Source: Candidatus Saccharibacteria bacterium UBA2112 (lineage in GTDB: Bacteria > Patescibacteriota > Saccharimonadia > Saccharimonadales > Saccharimonadaceae). From it: 13,852 bases of DNA. The stretch is from contig DCYK01000026.1 of NCBI GenBank assembly GCA_002331045.1, forward strand, positions 1-13,852, read 5' to 3'. The notes beneath the pieces were generated by a model. It had not been told where the DNA came from. It did not search any database and saw only the letters and a program-made list of their open reading frames with translations. Shown piece after piece: positions 1 through 8,027 of the stretch (positions are counted from its first letter, which is position 1; each line of letters opens with the position of its first letter). The translations under genes were made by a program, and so were the position numbers.

Positions 1-650
1 CCTTTTTTGATCTCGCCATCAACAATGCGCGTATACAAAATCACCCCACGATAGTCATCATAGTAACTATCAAAAATAAGCGCGCGCGTTGGCGATGCGT
101 CCATGCCACGAGGTGGCGCAATTTTCTCGACGATTGTATCAAGCACCGTCGGCACACCCTCACCCGTCTTGGCGCTAATTTTCAGAATATCCGATTCATC
201 ACACCCCAATAAGTTAATCACTTCCTTGCTGACGCGCGGTACATCCGCCGCTGGCAGATCAACCTTGTTCAAGACGGGAATAATCTCAAGCCCTTGCTCG
301 ATTGCCAAGTATACATTAGCGAGTGTCTGCGCCTGAATCCCTTGACTGGCATCGACAACAAGTATCGCTCCTTCACATGCCTGCAAGCTACGGCTGACCT
401 CGTAGCTAAAATCAACATGACCGGGTGTATCAATGAGGTTCAACTCGCAATCTTTGTACAACATACGAACTGGTGCCAACTTGATCGTAATCCCTTTTTC
501 ACGCTCTAGTTCCATACTGTCGAGAAGCTGCGACTTCATATCACGCTCCGTGACAGTATCAGTTAATTCCAACAAGCGATCCGCCAGCGTTGATTTGCCG
601 TGATCAATATGAGCAATAATACAGAAATTTCGAATATGGGACTGATTCAT
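1..650 (-). CDS. lepA: Elongation factor 4 (LepA), N-terminal part, cut by window edge
   Basis: LepA is a ribosome-associated translational GTPase that acts on stalled or mistranslocated ribosomes. The first 216 residues are visible, reading from an ATG at 650 off the left edge; the family is normally about 600 residues. All GTPase motifs are present: G1 AHIDHGKS (residues 13-20), G2 GITIK (53-57), G3 DTPGHVDF (74-81), G4 NKVD (128-131) and G5 SAKTG (159-163). GITIK together with VR a few residues later and SYEVSRSL after G3 points to LepA rather than EF-Tu or EF-G. It is the last gene of the minus-strand block, 90 nt beyond the prepilin stop. No SD precedes the ATG, but a -10-like CATAAT ends 8 nt before it, so the gene may have its own nearly leaderless transcript. 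Family identity is very secure. Confidence 0.96.
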   Translation of the reverse strand, partial: MNQSHIRNFCIIAHIDHGKSTLADRLLELTDTVTERDMKSQLLDSMELEREKGITIKLAPVRMLYKDCELNLIDTPGHVDFSYEVSRSLQACEGAILVVDASQGIQAQTLANVYLAIEQGLEIIPVLNKVDLPAADVPRVSKEVINLLGCDESDILKISAKTGEGVPTVLDTIVEKIAPPRGMDASPTRALIFDSYYDDYRGVILYTRIVDGEIKK

Positions 651-658
651 TGTTATTT

Positions 659-667
659 ATTATGACA
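659..667 (-). promoter_or_regulatory. Candidate extended -10 promoter for lepA
   Basis: On the minus strand TGT-CATAAT (667 to 659) is followed by 8 nt and then the lepA ATG at 650. A start site 6-7 nt after the hexamer would leave a leader of 0-2 nt. No good -35 is seen at 17 nt (TCGCTA). The TG dinucleotide fits an extended -10 element. Inference from spacing only. Confidence 0.45.
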
Positions 668-740
668 GATAACGGACAGATTAGCGAGAGCCATCAGCTA
701 CGATAGTATCTGATCTTCAAACTTCTATCTCCGGACCAAA

Positions 741-1268
741 CTATAAATCTAACTTAATAAAATAGTTTGATCCAATACTCGTATCAATACCCGTATTACA
801 GGTACTATCTGTATCCGTACTCGTATGACCAACCGTCTCTAGGTTGGCATAAACATAAGATACCTGACGAGAGCCTTGTGTACATGTTGATACAAAATAC
901 GCGCGACAGTTGAGGCCGCCACACGCTCGGCTGCCCGAGGGATCAATGATTTCCTGGTTCATATAACCGCCATTTATCAAGCAATTATTGATTGATACCG
1001 TATAGCCTGAACCACCCTCGTAGTTAAACCATCCACCTCCATTTCCGTTACCACCGCAGCCACTGCCTGCTGACATAAATCCACCATTTTCTATAGCATA
1101 CAGCTGCAAGGCCTTACCAATCGTTGCGACGTCTTGTTTTCTGACAGTATCTCGTGCACTTTGCTGGATACCATTGTAAGCGACAATGACAATAGCAGCC
1201 AAGATACCAATCACGACGACAACTATCAGCAATTCAACAATAGTGAATCCGCTTATGTTTTTCCTCAT
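741..1268 (-). CDS. Type IV prepilin (class III signal peptide)
   Basis: Secreted, pseudopilin/pilin-type protein of 175 residues. The leader is very short (MRKNISG) and is followed by F8, E12 and a long hydrophobic helix (about 8-31). The processing site for prepilin peptidase is therefore G7/F8 with glutamate at mature position 5. The globular part is rich in Gly, Ser and Thr and has six cysteines, allowing up to three disulfides. The AYNGIQ sequence at the end of the helix is typical of saccharibacterial pilins as I know them. The gene lies between murJ (stop 63 nt upstream) and lepA but seems independently transcribed, since a -10-like TAACAT sits 6 nt before the ATG and no SD is present. 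No other pilus gene is in the window. Whether it is the major pilin or a minor one cannot be told. Confidence 0.9.
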   Translation of the reverse strand: MRKNISGFTIVELLIVVVVIGILAAIVIVAYNGIQQSARDTVRKQDVATIGKALQLYAIENGGFMSAGSGCGGNGNGGGWFNYEGGSGYTVSINNCLINGGYMNQEIIDPSGSRACGGLNCRAYFVSTCTQGSRQVSYVYANLETVGHTSTDTDSTCNTGIDTSIGSNYFIKLDL

Positions 1269-1274
1269 AAGTAA

Positions 1275-1283
1275 ATGTTACCA
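1275..1283 (-). promoter_or_regulatory. Candidate extended -10 promoter for the prepilin gene
   Basis: The minus strand reads TGG-TAACAT (1283 to 1275), then 6 nt, then the prepilin ATG at 1268. The transcript would start on or next to the A of the ATG. No SD lies in the interval, which fits a leaderless mRNA. Confidence 0.5.
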
Positions 1284-1331
1284 CACTACACCTACCTGAG
1301 TGGACCCAAAGGATAGCTGAAGAGGCTAAGA

Positions 1332-2954
1332 TTACCGTGCGCGTGAAAACAAAGTCTGCTTGATACGACTCAGAATCGGATCGGCTTCATGCAAATTGAG
1401 CCATTTACTTGCAAACAGATAGACCGTACCGCTCATCGCTGTGATGAGCATAAATTTCGGTAACGTCGATAGGAGGCTAGCATCGCTGCCCTGCAACTGG
1501 AACAGCTGTACCATGATGTAGCAGACAATCGACGCAGCAACCGTCGCGATTGCCATTCGTCCAAAAGCATGGAGAATCCATGTATCAATTAATCCTTTAA
1601 TGCGATGATTCATAATCACAAACATAATCACCACTTCGACTACTGCCACAATCGACTGCGCATAGCCCAATCCATATGCCCCCATGTTCAGTGTCATCGT
1701 GAACCATACCGCCAGTGCGACATTCAGACCAATCGCAAAAAGTGAGATATATAGCGGTGTTTTAGTGTCTTGCTGCGCATAAAAACTGCGCGCCACGATG
1801 AAGTAGATCGATCGGAATAAAATTGCCACAACCAGCGTTCCTAGCAGTCCGGCCATCAGTGCATCACCACCGTTTTTGATAAAGTTCACCAGATAACCAC
1901 GAGTAAAATACGTCACTGCTGCGACTGGCATCGCCAACCACACGATCACCCGCACAATATTCTGTAACTCACGGCGAAATAGATCCGTTCGACCCTGGCC
2001 GATACGCTCGGTCATGCCGGGGAAGGCTGCGGTACTAATAGCAACACCGATGAGATTGATTGGCGCCATGTGTAGCACAGTCGCCTGGTTATACGCCGCC
2101 AGCGTTCCCGCCGCCATACGCGATGCCAGGTTTGTCTCGACGATTCCAACCAGGTAATCCATACCTTGATCAATCGAGCGTGGCGGCAATAGTCGCAGGA
2201 CTTGGCGAAAACCTTTGTTCTTCCAATAAATCTTGAATTGATAATTAAAATCCAGACCAATTAGACCAATAGCACTGACCGCCAGCTGGAAAATCGAGCC
2301 AAGGACGACACCCAATGCAACGCCCATGATTCCACCCTCAAATATCTGCCAGCCAAAGATACTAATACCGTCAGTAAAGACCGTCAGGCCGATGATAATA
2401 CCAGCGTTATACAAAATCGGTGCTAGTGCAAAAAAGACGAAGCGGCCAACCGCCTGCTGAATACTGGCAATCACTGTGGCAATCGCAAACAAGAATGGAT
2501 TAACCGCAATCACCCGCATCATGCTCGTTGCGAGTGCAATTCCTGATTCACTGAGTCCTGGTGCCACGACATAGCGCACCAATGGCTCGGCAAAAATAAT
2601 GATCAAGATACTGGCCGCAAGCGTCAACAGTGCCATGAAATTAATCATGCTGGCCGATAGCTCCCAGGCTGATTTTTTGTTGCCAGCTACTAATCGTTGA
2701 TTAAAGACGGGGATAAAGCTAACACTCAGGGCACCCGACACGAGTATGAAAAACATAAAGTCAGGTACAGTAAATGCCGCTAGATATGCATCATAACCGG
2801 TTGGATAGGTATCATAGTACGCACCGTTGAGCAGACGCATACGGAAAAAGCCAAAGAGCAACGAGGCTAATGTCGTCCCTGCCAGCAACGAAGCTGCGAA
2901 CTGAACGGAAAGCTTCCTGTTCGCTTTTGCTACGACGCTGCTGACTCGACCCAT
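1332..2954 (-). CDS. murJ: MurJ/MviN-type lipid II flippase
   Basis: Integral membrane protein of 540 residues in the MOP superfamily, expected to move lipid II across the membrane for peptidoglycan synthesis. About 14 hydrophobic segments run through it. The N-terminal signature is recognisable: R38 in GFFRMRL, D55 in YDAYLAAF, then PDFMFF (64-69) and SGALSVSFIPVF, matching the family pattern DAFFVAF..PNLLRR..EGA..AFVPV. The ISTAAFPGMTE stretch matches the family's later LGT..LPSLS segment. The double arginine of PNLLRR is FF here, and the later ADRL arginine also appears to be replaced, so the central cavity differs from E. coli MurJ as I recall it. It follows ftsH by 18 nt, with AGGAAA just before the ATG as SD, so it is probably co-transcribed with ftsH. 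Confidence 0.9.
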   Translation of the reverse strand: MGRVSSVVAKANRKLSVQFAASLLAGTTLASLLFGFFRMRLLNGAYYDTYPTGYDAYLAAFTVPDFMFFILVSGALSVSFIPVFNQRLVAGNKKSAWELSASMINFMALLTLAASILIIIFAEPLVRYVVAPGLSESGIALATSMMRVIAVNPFLFAIATVIASIQQAVGRFVFFALAPILYNAGIIIGLTVFTDGISIFGWQIFEGGIMGVALGVVLGSIFQLAVSAIGLIGLDFNYQFKIYWKNKGFRQVLRLLPPRSIDQGMDYLVGIVETNLASRMAAGTLAAYNQATVLHMAPINLIGVAISTAAFPGMTERIGQGRTDLFRRELQNIVRVIVWLAMPVAAVTYFTRGYLVNFIKNGGDALMAGLLGTLVVAILFRSIYFIVARSFYAQQDTKTPLYISLFAIGLNVALAVWFTMTLNMGAYGLGYAQSIVAVVEVVIMFVIMNHRIKGLIDTWILHAFGRMAIATVAASIVCYIMVQLFQLQGSDASLLSTLPKFMLITAMSGTVYLFASKWLNLHEADPILSRIKQTLFSRAR

Positions 2955-2972
2955 ATGTTTCCTGGAACTTTC

Positions 2973-4844
2973 CTAGGCGTATAGTTTTGCTTCTTTTGGT
3001 AGTTTCGTATCACTTAATAGCTGCTGGACAGTATCCTCATCGAGCGTCTCTTCAACCAACAGTCGTTTCGCCAGTTTCTCCAAACTCTCTTTATTGGCCT
3101 TTAGTACCAGCTCGGCACGACGAGCAGCTTCTTTAATCAGTGACTCAACTTCCTCGTCGATTTCCTTTGCCGTCTCGTCACTGTACGGTCGCTCATGCGT
3201 CATCCTATCAAACAACATACCGCCGTTGTTTTCGTGGAATACCTGGTCACGCAGCTTGGTACCCATCCCTTGTTCGATTACCATGTCTCGCGCAATTTCG
3301 GTTGCTTTACGCAAATCCGAACCAGCACCAGTTGTGATACCATCCTCACCGTACAGTAGCTTTTCGGCGATACGCCCACCTAGTGCACTCGCAAGCTGAT
3401 CTTTGAACTCGTAGATACTGGTGTAACTTTTGTCCTGTGGTGGCAAGAACCAGGTAACGCCCCCTGTTCCACCGCGTGGAATAATTGTCACCTTGTGCAC
3501 CGGATCGTTGTCTGGCAATACGTGACCAACTACCGCATGACCTGCCTCGTGGTACGCTGTCAATTCTTTTTCTTTTTCGCTCATCACCTTTGCTTTACGC
3601 TCTGGACCAATTGCTACCTTTTCAAAGGCTTCGGTCAGGTCGGCATTGGTGATCTTTTTGCGATTATCACGCGCGGCGATGATCGCCGCTTCGTTAGCGA
3701 TGTTTGCCAGATCCGCTCCACTCGACCCTGCCGTCTTTGCAGCTAATTTGTCTAGATCGACTGAATCATCAACCGGCTTGTTCTTGAAATGGACCTTCAG
3801 GATTGCTTCGCGATCTTTACGTTCCGGTAGCATAATGTTTGTCCGACGGTCAAAACGACCAGGTCGCAGCAGCGCCGGATCCAATACGTCAGCGCGGTTC
3901 GTTGCGGCGAGGATGATCACATTTGTATCAGTCTCAAACCCGTCCATCTCGACCAGGATCTGGTTGAGCGTTTGCTCGCGTTCATCATGACCACCGCCCA
4001 TGCCACTACCACGTCGACGACCGACTGCATCGATCTCGTCTATAAAGATAATGGCTGGTGCATTCTTTTTTGCCTTTTGGAACAAATCGCGTACACGACT
4101 CGCGCCAACACCGACAAACATCTCGACAAATTCCGAACCGCTGATGCTAAAGAACGGTACGTTTGCTTCACCAGCAACCGCACGGGCCAGCATCGTCTTA
4201 CCGGTACCAGGATTACCGACTAGTAGAACACCCTTCGGAATTTTTGCCCCGACTTCTTTGTATTTCTTTGGATGCTTCAAAAAGTCGACAACTTCTTCAA
4301 GATCTTGCTTTGCACTGTCGTTACCAGCAATATCATTAAAGACAACTTTTTCTTTGTCGATGCCGTACAACTTTGCTTTTGATTTACCAAAGCCAAGTGC
4401 CTGATTATTCTGACCCTGCGCCTGTCGCATCATAAACATGAAAAAGCCAATGATGAGCACAACTGGCACAATGATAATCGCTAAATTCCATAGTGTCTCA
4501 CCCGTTTGGGATGGTGGCGTATCGGCGACTGTCTTCTTGGCATCGTCGTTGAGGATATTGTCTTTGATCAATGTACTGACACCACCCTGGATGTATGAGC
4601 GCTGCGTTGGCTCCTCTTCACCCTCGGGCGTGATTTGAAGCTCATTACCCGATCCCTCGATCTTTTCGATCTTGCCGCTATTTGCACGCTCAATCACTTT
4701 CGAGATCGGCACATCTTCTAACTGTTGATTGGGTGCCACAACAGCAAAAAATGCCAGCGCTGCCAGCACAATAATTGCCCAAAAGACACTCAGTCGCATC
4801 CAGTTATTGATTTTATTTTTTGGTGGCCGGTTTTTCATCGCCAT
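2973..4844 (-). CDS. ftsH: ATP-dependent zinc metalloprotease FtsH
   Basis: Membrane-anchored AAA+ protease for quality control of membrane and short-lived cytosolic proteins; 623 residues, normal for the family. Order of elements: membrane helix about 16-37, extracytoplasmic domain to about 117, membrane helix about 118-139, AAA module with Walker A GNPGTGKT (210-217), Walker B IIFIDE (265-270), SRH region TNRADVLDPALLRPGRFDR (315-333), then the peptidase with zinc motif HEAGH (432-436) and the third ligand D510 in GAGSDL. The second Walker A residue is Asn where most FtsH have Pro. All catalytic residues are present. The start at 4844 is followed by a second ATG two codons later; AAAGGA lies 13 nt upstream, rather far. 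A promoter candidate sits at the end of tilS. Identity is certain. Confidence 0.98.
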   Translation of the reverse strand: MAMKNRPPKNKINNWMRLSVFWAIIVLAALAFFAVVAPNQQLEDVPISKVIERANSGKIEKIEGSGNELQITPEGEEEPTQRSYIQGGVSTLIKDNILNDDAKKTVADTPPSQTGETLWNLAIIIVPVVLIIGFFMFMMRQAQGQNNQALGFGKSKAKLYGIDKEKVVFNDIAGNDSAKQDLEEVVDFLKHPKKYKEVGAKIPKGVLLVGNPGTGKTMLARAVAGEANVPFFSISGSEFVEMFVGVGASRVRDLFQKAKKNAPAIIFIDEIDAVGRRRGSGMGGGHDEREQTLNQILVEMDGFETDTNVIILAATNRADVLDPALLRPGRFDRRTNIMLPERKDREAILKVHFKNKPVDDSVDLDKLAAKTAGSSGADLANIANEAAIIAARDNRKKITNADLTEAFEKVAIGPERKAKVMSEKEKELTAYHEAGHAVVGHVLPDNDPVHKVTIIPRGGTGGVTWFLPPQDKSYTSIYEFKDQLASALGGRIAEKLLYGEDGITTGAGSDLRKATEIARDMVIEQGMGTKLRDQVFHENNGGMLFDRMTHERPYSDETAKEIDEEVESLIKEAARRAELVLKANKESLEKLAKRLLVEETLDEDTVQQLLSDTKLPKEAKLYA

Positions 4845-4899
4845 ACTATCACTACATTCCTTTCGATCAGCAACTTCTCAGCGTTTAATTACTCCTTTT

Positions 4900-4929
4900 A
4901 TCATACCACTTTCTAGCCCTTCTCGACAA
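4900..4929 (-). promoter_or_regulatory. Candidate promoter for ftsH-murJ inside the end of tilS
   Basis: The minus strand carries an extended -10 TGG-TATGAT (4908 to 4900), with TTGTCG (4929 to 4924) 18 nt upstream as a possible -35. The predicted start near 4893 gives about 49 nt of leader before ftsH. It overlaps the last codons of tilS, so ftsH would be both read through from tilS and transcribed on its own. Confidence 0.5.
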
Positions 4930-5758
4930 CAAAGCTATCCACCGTAAATACCAGCCTTACCCCGCTTGCAATGTGATGCCGCTTGCCGGTTTGCAATACC
5001 TTGATCGCATGAAGAGCACGCTGCAATTGTGGACGCGTCGGATAGTACCCAACAGTACGCACGATCACTGCTCGCAGTAATTCTTCGGCCGCTGGCACTG
5101 GTGCCTGAATGAATAGGTACCGTGGGTAGGGTGATGTTCCGAACAGTTTTGCTGCTTCCGCATCGATTGCCTTTCGTAACACCACTTGCCGATCACGATA
5201 GCGAAGCAATAATTCATACATCTGCTCGTCTCGTTGATGAAGTTTTTGTCGCAGATTATTACGCAAATATTTTGTATCCTGATTTGTCGCATCCTCACGC
5301 CAGGTAAGATTATGCTGATTCGCATACTCTCTTAACTCACTTTTCTTCATACCGATCAGTGGTCGTTCGACGTCCGGACTGTCCATTACCGCCAAGCCAC
5401 GCCACCCAGTACCACGGGTCACATTAATAGCAATCGTCTCGATAACATCATCGGCATGATGCGCCGTCATGATCGTGGCTTCATACTTTTTTGCCACATC
5501 GCGCAAAAACGCATACCGCCGTTCACGCGCCAGCTCTTCACCTGCATTCGCGCCAAGTTCCTCGCGCTTCGCTTCGAATAATACATTGTATTTTGCCGCT
5601 AAATCCCTAACGAATGCAGCATCCTCGGCTGAATCATCACGCATTCCATGATCAAAATGTGCAACAACAAGTCCATCATGCGCCAACTGACCCGTCACCA
5701 GCATATCCAGCAACACAACCGAGTCCACCCCGCCGCTCACTGCAACAATATACTTCAC
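4913..5758 (-). CDS. tilS: tRNA(Ile)-lysidine synthase TilS
   Basis: Cytosolic N-type ATP pyrophosphatase that converts the wobble cytidine of the CAU-anticodon tRNA-Ile to lysidine, letting it read AUA. The PP-loop SGGVDS is at residues 8-13; HFDHGMR, TAHHADD, RGTGWRGL and EDATNQD...RNNLR follow in family order. At 281 residues it is the short form; the long C-terminal domains of E. coli TilS are absent or reduced to a stub. The start is GTG at 5758, directly abutting the TAG of the upstream membrane-protein gene (TAGGTG), with AAAAGG 9 nt upstream as SD. The abutting arrangement implies translational coupling. ftsH follows after 68 nt. TilS is essential where AUA codons are used. Confidence 0.95.
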   Translation of the reverse strand: MKYIVAVSGGVDSVVLLDMLVTGQLAHDGLVVAHFDHGMRDDSAEDAAFVRDLAAKYNVLFEAKREELGANAGEELARERRYAFLRDVAKKYEATIMTAHHADDVIETIAINVTRGTGWRGLAVMDSPDVERPLIGMKKSELREYANQHNLTWREDATNQDTKYLRNNLRQKLHQRDEQMYELLLRYRDRQVVLRKAIDAEAAKLFGTSPYPRYLFIQAPVPAAEELLRAVIVRTVGYYPTRPQLQRALHAIKVLQTGKRHHIASGVRLVFTVDSFVVEKG

Positions 5759-5932
5759 CTACATAAACCTTTTATACAACTTCACCCCTAGCCAAATTCC
5801 CAGTAGTCCACCTACCACTCCACCCAAAATACTCCATCCGTCCAAAAAATTAGTATCACCTAATAAAACCGGAACATAACTTCCCACAAATCCGCCAATC
5901 GTTGCCATAAGGAGTAGAAAACCTTTGCTCAT
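5759..5932 (-). CDS. Small two-helix membrane protein, function unknown
   Basis: A 57-residue protein starting at an ATG at 5932, 16 nt after the end of dinB. Two glycine-rich hydrophobic segments (about 4-24 and 33-50) with GG and GxxxG spacings suggest a tightly packed helical hairpin, ending in the basic tail KLYKRFM. The same frame is open further upstream to 6067, but that part overlaps dinB and is basic and non-membrane-like, so the short form is preferred. AGGGG lies about 13 nt before the ATG. The stop codon touches the GTG of tilS. I do not recognise a family; the glycine-zipper look is common in small bacterial membrane proteins and gives no function. Confidence 0.65.
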   Translation of the reverse strand: MSKGFLLLMATIGGFVGSYVPVLLGDTNFLDGWSILGGVVGGLLGIWLGVKLYKRFM

Positions 5933-5948
5933 ATTTACATTATAACCC

Positions 5949-7196
5949 CTATAGGTAACGCGTACTGCCAAATGGTATCTTGGTTTTGACAAACGGACCA
6001 GTGTTCGTGGTGCTGGCAGCGTGGATCGTATGTTCACCATAACGTTCGTTAATCTCATCAATAGCACCCGTTACCAATCGTTCGCGGGCGATTTGGTCAG
6101 CAAACAAACTCACCTGGGATGGCTCTTCACGCTGAAGTAGATAACAATGGACGTTAATATCGCGAATATTTGGCGGAGCATTCACAAATAGCATCCGTGC
6201 CAGACCATAAATCGTCTCGTTACTAAAGAACGGTGTCTGCGACACATGACTGGCATGCCAATAGCTACGGCGCTTGTCGCCTGTCATGCCAAACGTCCGC
6301 GTCCCGACGTAGATACCCCTGGCACTCAAACCTTGTTTGCGCATACGGTACCCGACCGACTCACACAAATGATGCAATCGGTCCAGGATTTGATCAAATG
6401 ATAAATTGAATCCATCCAACACATACTGCCGCCCCACGCGCTTGACAGTCGTTGCTACATCATCGACCTCCCACCCGCGCAGTCGCTGATACCACTGTTC
6501 ACCATTGATGCTGTGAAATACCATATCGTGCAGTACACCTGCTGGCGTATCCAAGAAATCCAATGGCGTATAGATGCCGACTGCATTCAGGCGATGCTCA
6601 TTGCGTCCGGCAATGCCCGTCAAATCCTGGAGCTGTAACGTCGCCAGTACCTCGCGCAGATTCTCATGAGTGATCATATCCATACCGTCCGGTTTGTGCA
6701 AGCTCGCTGCTGTTTTGGCCAGAAAACGATTTGTCGCAATCCCCACGTTGCACCGCATCGCAACACCAATCTCGTCGCGTAGCCGCTGTTTAATTTCCAT
6801 CCCGATACTTTCCAGACCGCGTTCGACGATTGCTTGTGGCGCTTGCGTAAAGTCAATTACGCCCTCGTCGATCGACTTCATTGTCACATGTGCCGAATAA
6901 TCGTTCATGATGTTCAGCAACTTGTGATACACATATTTATACTTCGACGGGTCACTCTCGACACCAACCAAATCCGGGCATAATTTACGCGCATCGCGAA
7001 GTTTCATACCCAGCTTCACCCCAGCAGCCTTGGCTTCGTAACTGCACGTTACGATCATTGTCTGATCCGTCCGCCGATTCACCACCGCCACGGGTCGTCC
7101 CCGCAACATCACCCGCGCCTGCTGCTCGACCGTCGCAAAGCAGCTATTCAAATCAATGTGCATAATGAGGGGTCGGCCGGAGTTGAGACTATCCAT
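5949..7196 (-). CDS. dinB: Y-family DNA polymerase (DinB/Pol IV-like)
   Basis: Translesion DNA polymerase of 415 residues from the ATG at 7196. The palm signature HIDLNSCFATVEQ carries the first catalytic Asp (D15) and, five residues later, F20 at the steric-gate position. SYEAKAAGVKLGM follows, then KSIDEG with catalytic D110 and E111. Next come VGIATNRFLAKTAASL, a helix-hairpin-helix region with DLTGIAGRNEHRLNAVGI, and a C-terminal little-finger domain. No recognisable beta-clamp peptide was identified. An in-frame ATG at 7208 would add four residues, but a -10-like TATAAT at 7216-7211 is only 2 nt from it, so 7196 with a leader of a few bases is more likely. Its promoter overlaps that of the divergent gene at 7288. 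It heads the run into the small membrane gene, tilS, ftsH and murJ. Confidence 0.93.
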   Translation of the reverse strand: MDSLNSGRPLIMHIDLNSCFATVEQQARVMLRGRPVAVVNRRTDQTMIVTCSYEAKAAGVKLGMKLRDARKLCPDLVGVESDPSKYKYVYHKLLNIMNDYSAHVTMKSIDEGVIDFTQAPQAIVERGLESIGMEIKQRLRDEIGVAMRCNVGIATNRFLAKTAASLHKPDGMDMITHENLREVLATLQLQDLTGIAGRNEHRLNAVGIYTPLDFLDTPAGVLHDMVFHSINGEQWYQRLRGWEVDDVATTVKRVGRQYVLDGFNLSFDQILDRLHHLCESVGYRMRKQGLSARGIYVGTRTFGMTGDKRRSYWHASHVSQTPFFSNETIYGLARMLFVNAPPNIRDINVHCYLLQREEPSQVSLFADQIARERLVTGAIDEINERYGEHTIHAASTTNTGPFVKTKIPFGSTRYL

Positions 7197-7202
7197 AATA
7201 TA

Positions 7203-7231
7203 TTGCATAAATTATATTTTTATGGTATAAT
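7203..7231 (+). promoter_or_regulatory. Promoter for the 7288 gene, overlapping the dinB promoter
   Basis: Plus strand: -35 TTGCAT (7203-7208), 17 nt spacer, -10 TATAAT (7226-7231), predicted start near 7238, leader about 50 nt. The minus-strand TATAAT for dinB (7216 to 7211) lies inside this spacer, and the -35 covers the upstream candidate start of dinB. Polymerase on one promoter should block the other. Confidence 0.7.
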
Positions 7232-7287
7232 TTTAATAGTTCCATTCGGACCACATTCGCAACAACTTCAAGGGAGGCGTTACACCT

Positions 7288-7659
7288 ATGGATACCGATG
7301 AGCAGTACCTTACAAAGACAAAGCGCAAGTCGGAAGCGCGCGAAGCCATGATTGGCCTGTGCGAGTTTGACCGTGCGCGTGCAAGCATGATCTGCAAATT
7401 GTTCGACAACAACGACTACGACGTTCTCGACGAGCTGATGACCACGCTCGTGACCGAAGCCCGCTACCAGTTCGCGATTGACATCCAGAAAGCATCGATG
7501 ACTGGCAAGGGATTCAAGTCGATCAACTGGCACCCGTGGCGATTCATCAAGAAGGTCAAGGCGGCTCGCGAGAAGATGTGGCGCGTTGACCGTGCGGCGT
7601 ACAAGTGGACCAGATTCCACACTGGCCTTAAGATCGATGAACTCCTCGAAGGCGTCTGA
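7288..7659 (+). CDS. Small helical, basic protein of unknown function
   Basis: A 123-residue protein I do not recognise. It is rich in charged residues and predicted mostly helical, with two cysteines (C25, C36), four tryptophans (W81, W84, W98, W107) and a basic stretch around FIKKVKAAREK (86-96). There is no signal peptide or membrane segment, so it is probably cytosolic; nucleic-acid or protein binding is possible but unproven. AAGGGAGG sits 10 nt before the ATG and is a strong SD. The gene is a self-contained unit: own promoter, leader, and a double-hairpin terminator. About 72% of the first 50 codons end in G or C (hand count 36/50), well above dinB-side genes. It sits between dinB and a small minus-strand gene in opposite orientation, as if inserted. 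Confidence 0.8.
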   Translation: MDTDEQYLTKTKRKSEAREAMIGLCEFDRARASMICKLFDNNDYDVLDELMTTLVTEARYQFAIDIQKASMTGKGFKSINWHPWRFIKKVKAAREKMWRVDRAAYKWTRFHTGLKIDELLEGV

Positions 7660-7687
7660 CCGCGCAGAGCAACTTGCACACACGGAG

Positions 7688-7757
7688 CGGAGACGCTGGC
7701 GGCCATCAACCGCCAGCGCTCCCTCCGCTACAACACCTGCCCAGGTGTTATTTTTAT
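7688..7757 (+). terminator. Double-hairpin terminator of the 7288 gene
   Basis: A GC-rich hairpin pairs CGCTGGCGG (7694-7702) with CCGCCAGCG (7710-7718), extended by CGGAG (7688-7692) with CTCCG (7723-7727). It has no U-tract. A second hairpin, AACACCT/AGGTGTT (7732-7738 with 7743-7749, loop GCCC), runs into a T-rich tract to 7757 and is the intrinsic terminator. Confidence 0.8.
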
Positions 7758-7760
7758 TTA

Positions 7761-8027
7761 TCATATTGAATCCCCCATCCGCGTCAGCGTCCACGTCAGT
7801 CGCTCGCTATCTAGCTCGATCCGGTAATCACTTGATCCGTCCGTCACATCAAACACATGCACCGCTCGTCTGCCCTGCGCTGTTGGATGCCGTAATCCAA
7901 TCTCTGTCACCGTCACCTCCTGTCCATTCGCCCGCCGAAATTTTAGCGGCACGCACGGGTTCAGACCGGTACCAAATTTTGCCAGCACATCGATTCGTTC
8001 GTTTAAAAAAGTTTCGCTATCCATCAT
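7761..8027 (-). CDS. Small conserved-looking beta-rich protein, possibly DUF6504-like
   Basis: An 88-residue protein with alternating hydrophobic residues suggesting a small beta barrel: a central FRRANGQEVTVTEIG strand pair, then RAVHVFDVTDG, SDYRIELD and a final RLTWTLTRMGD. The layout is reminiscent of the small DUF6504 proteins that accompany Y-family polymerases in Actinobacteria and elsewhere; this is pattern memory only and is uncertain. dinB lies next on the same strand but is separated by the oppositely oriented 7288 unit. GAGG is 7 nt upstream of the first of two tandem ATG codons. The stop TAA of an upstream small frame overlaps this ATG (TAATG), implying translational coupling. 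Confidence 0.65.
   Translation of the reverse strand: MMDSETFLNERIDVLAKFGTGLNPCVPLKFRRANGQEVTVTEIGLRHPTAQGRRAVHVFDVTDGSSDYRIELDSERLTWTLTRMGDSI

Noticed and set aside
5933..6067. Longer start for the 57-residue membrane protein
   Set aside because: The extension overlaps the dinB 3' end and has no membrane or family features.
7196..7290. LexA/SOS box near dinB
   Set aside because: No GAAC-N4-GTTC or CTG-N10-CAG type palindrome was found in the promoter region.
7189..7794. Minus-strand 201-residue open frame across the 7288 gene
   Set aside because: It lies antisense to a gene with promoter, SD, terminator and convincing codon use; its translation is low-complexity and unlike a folded protein.
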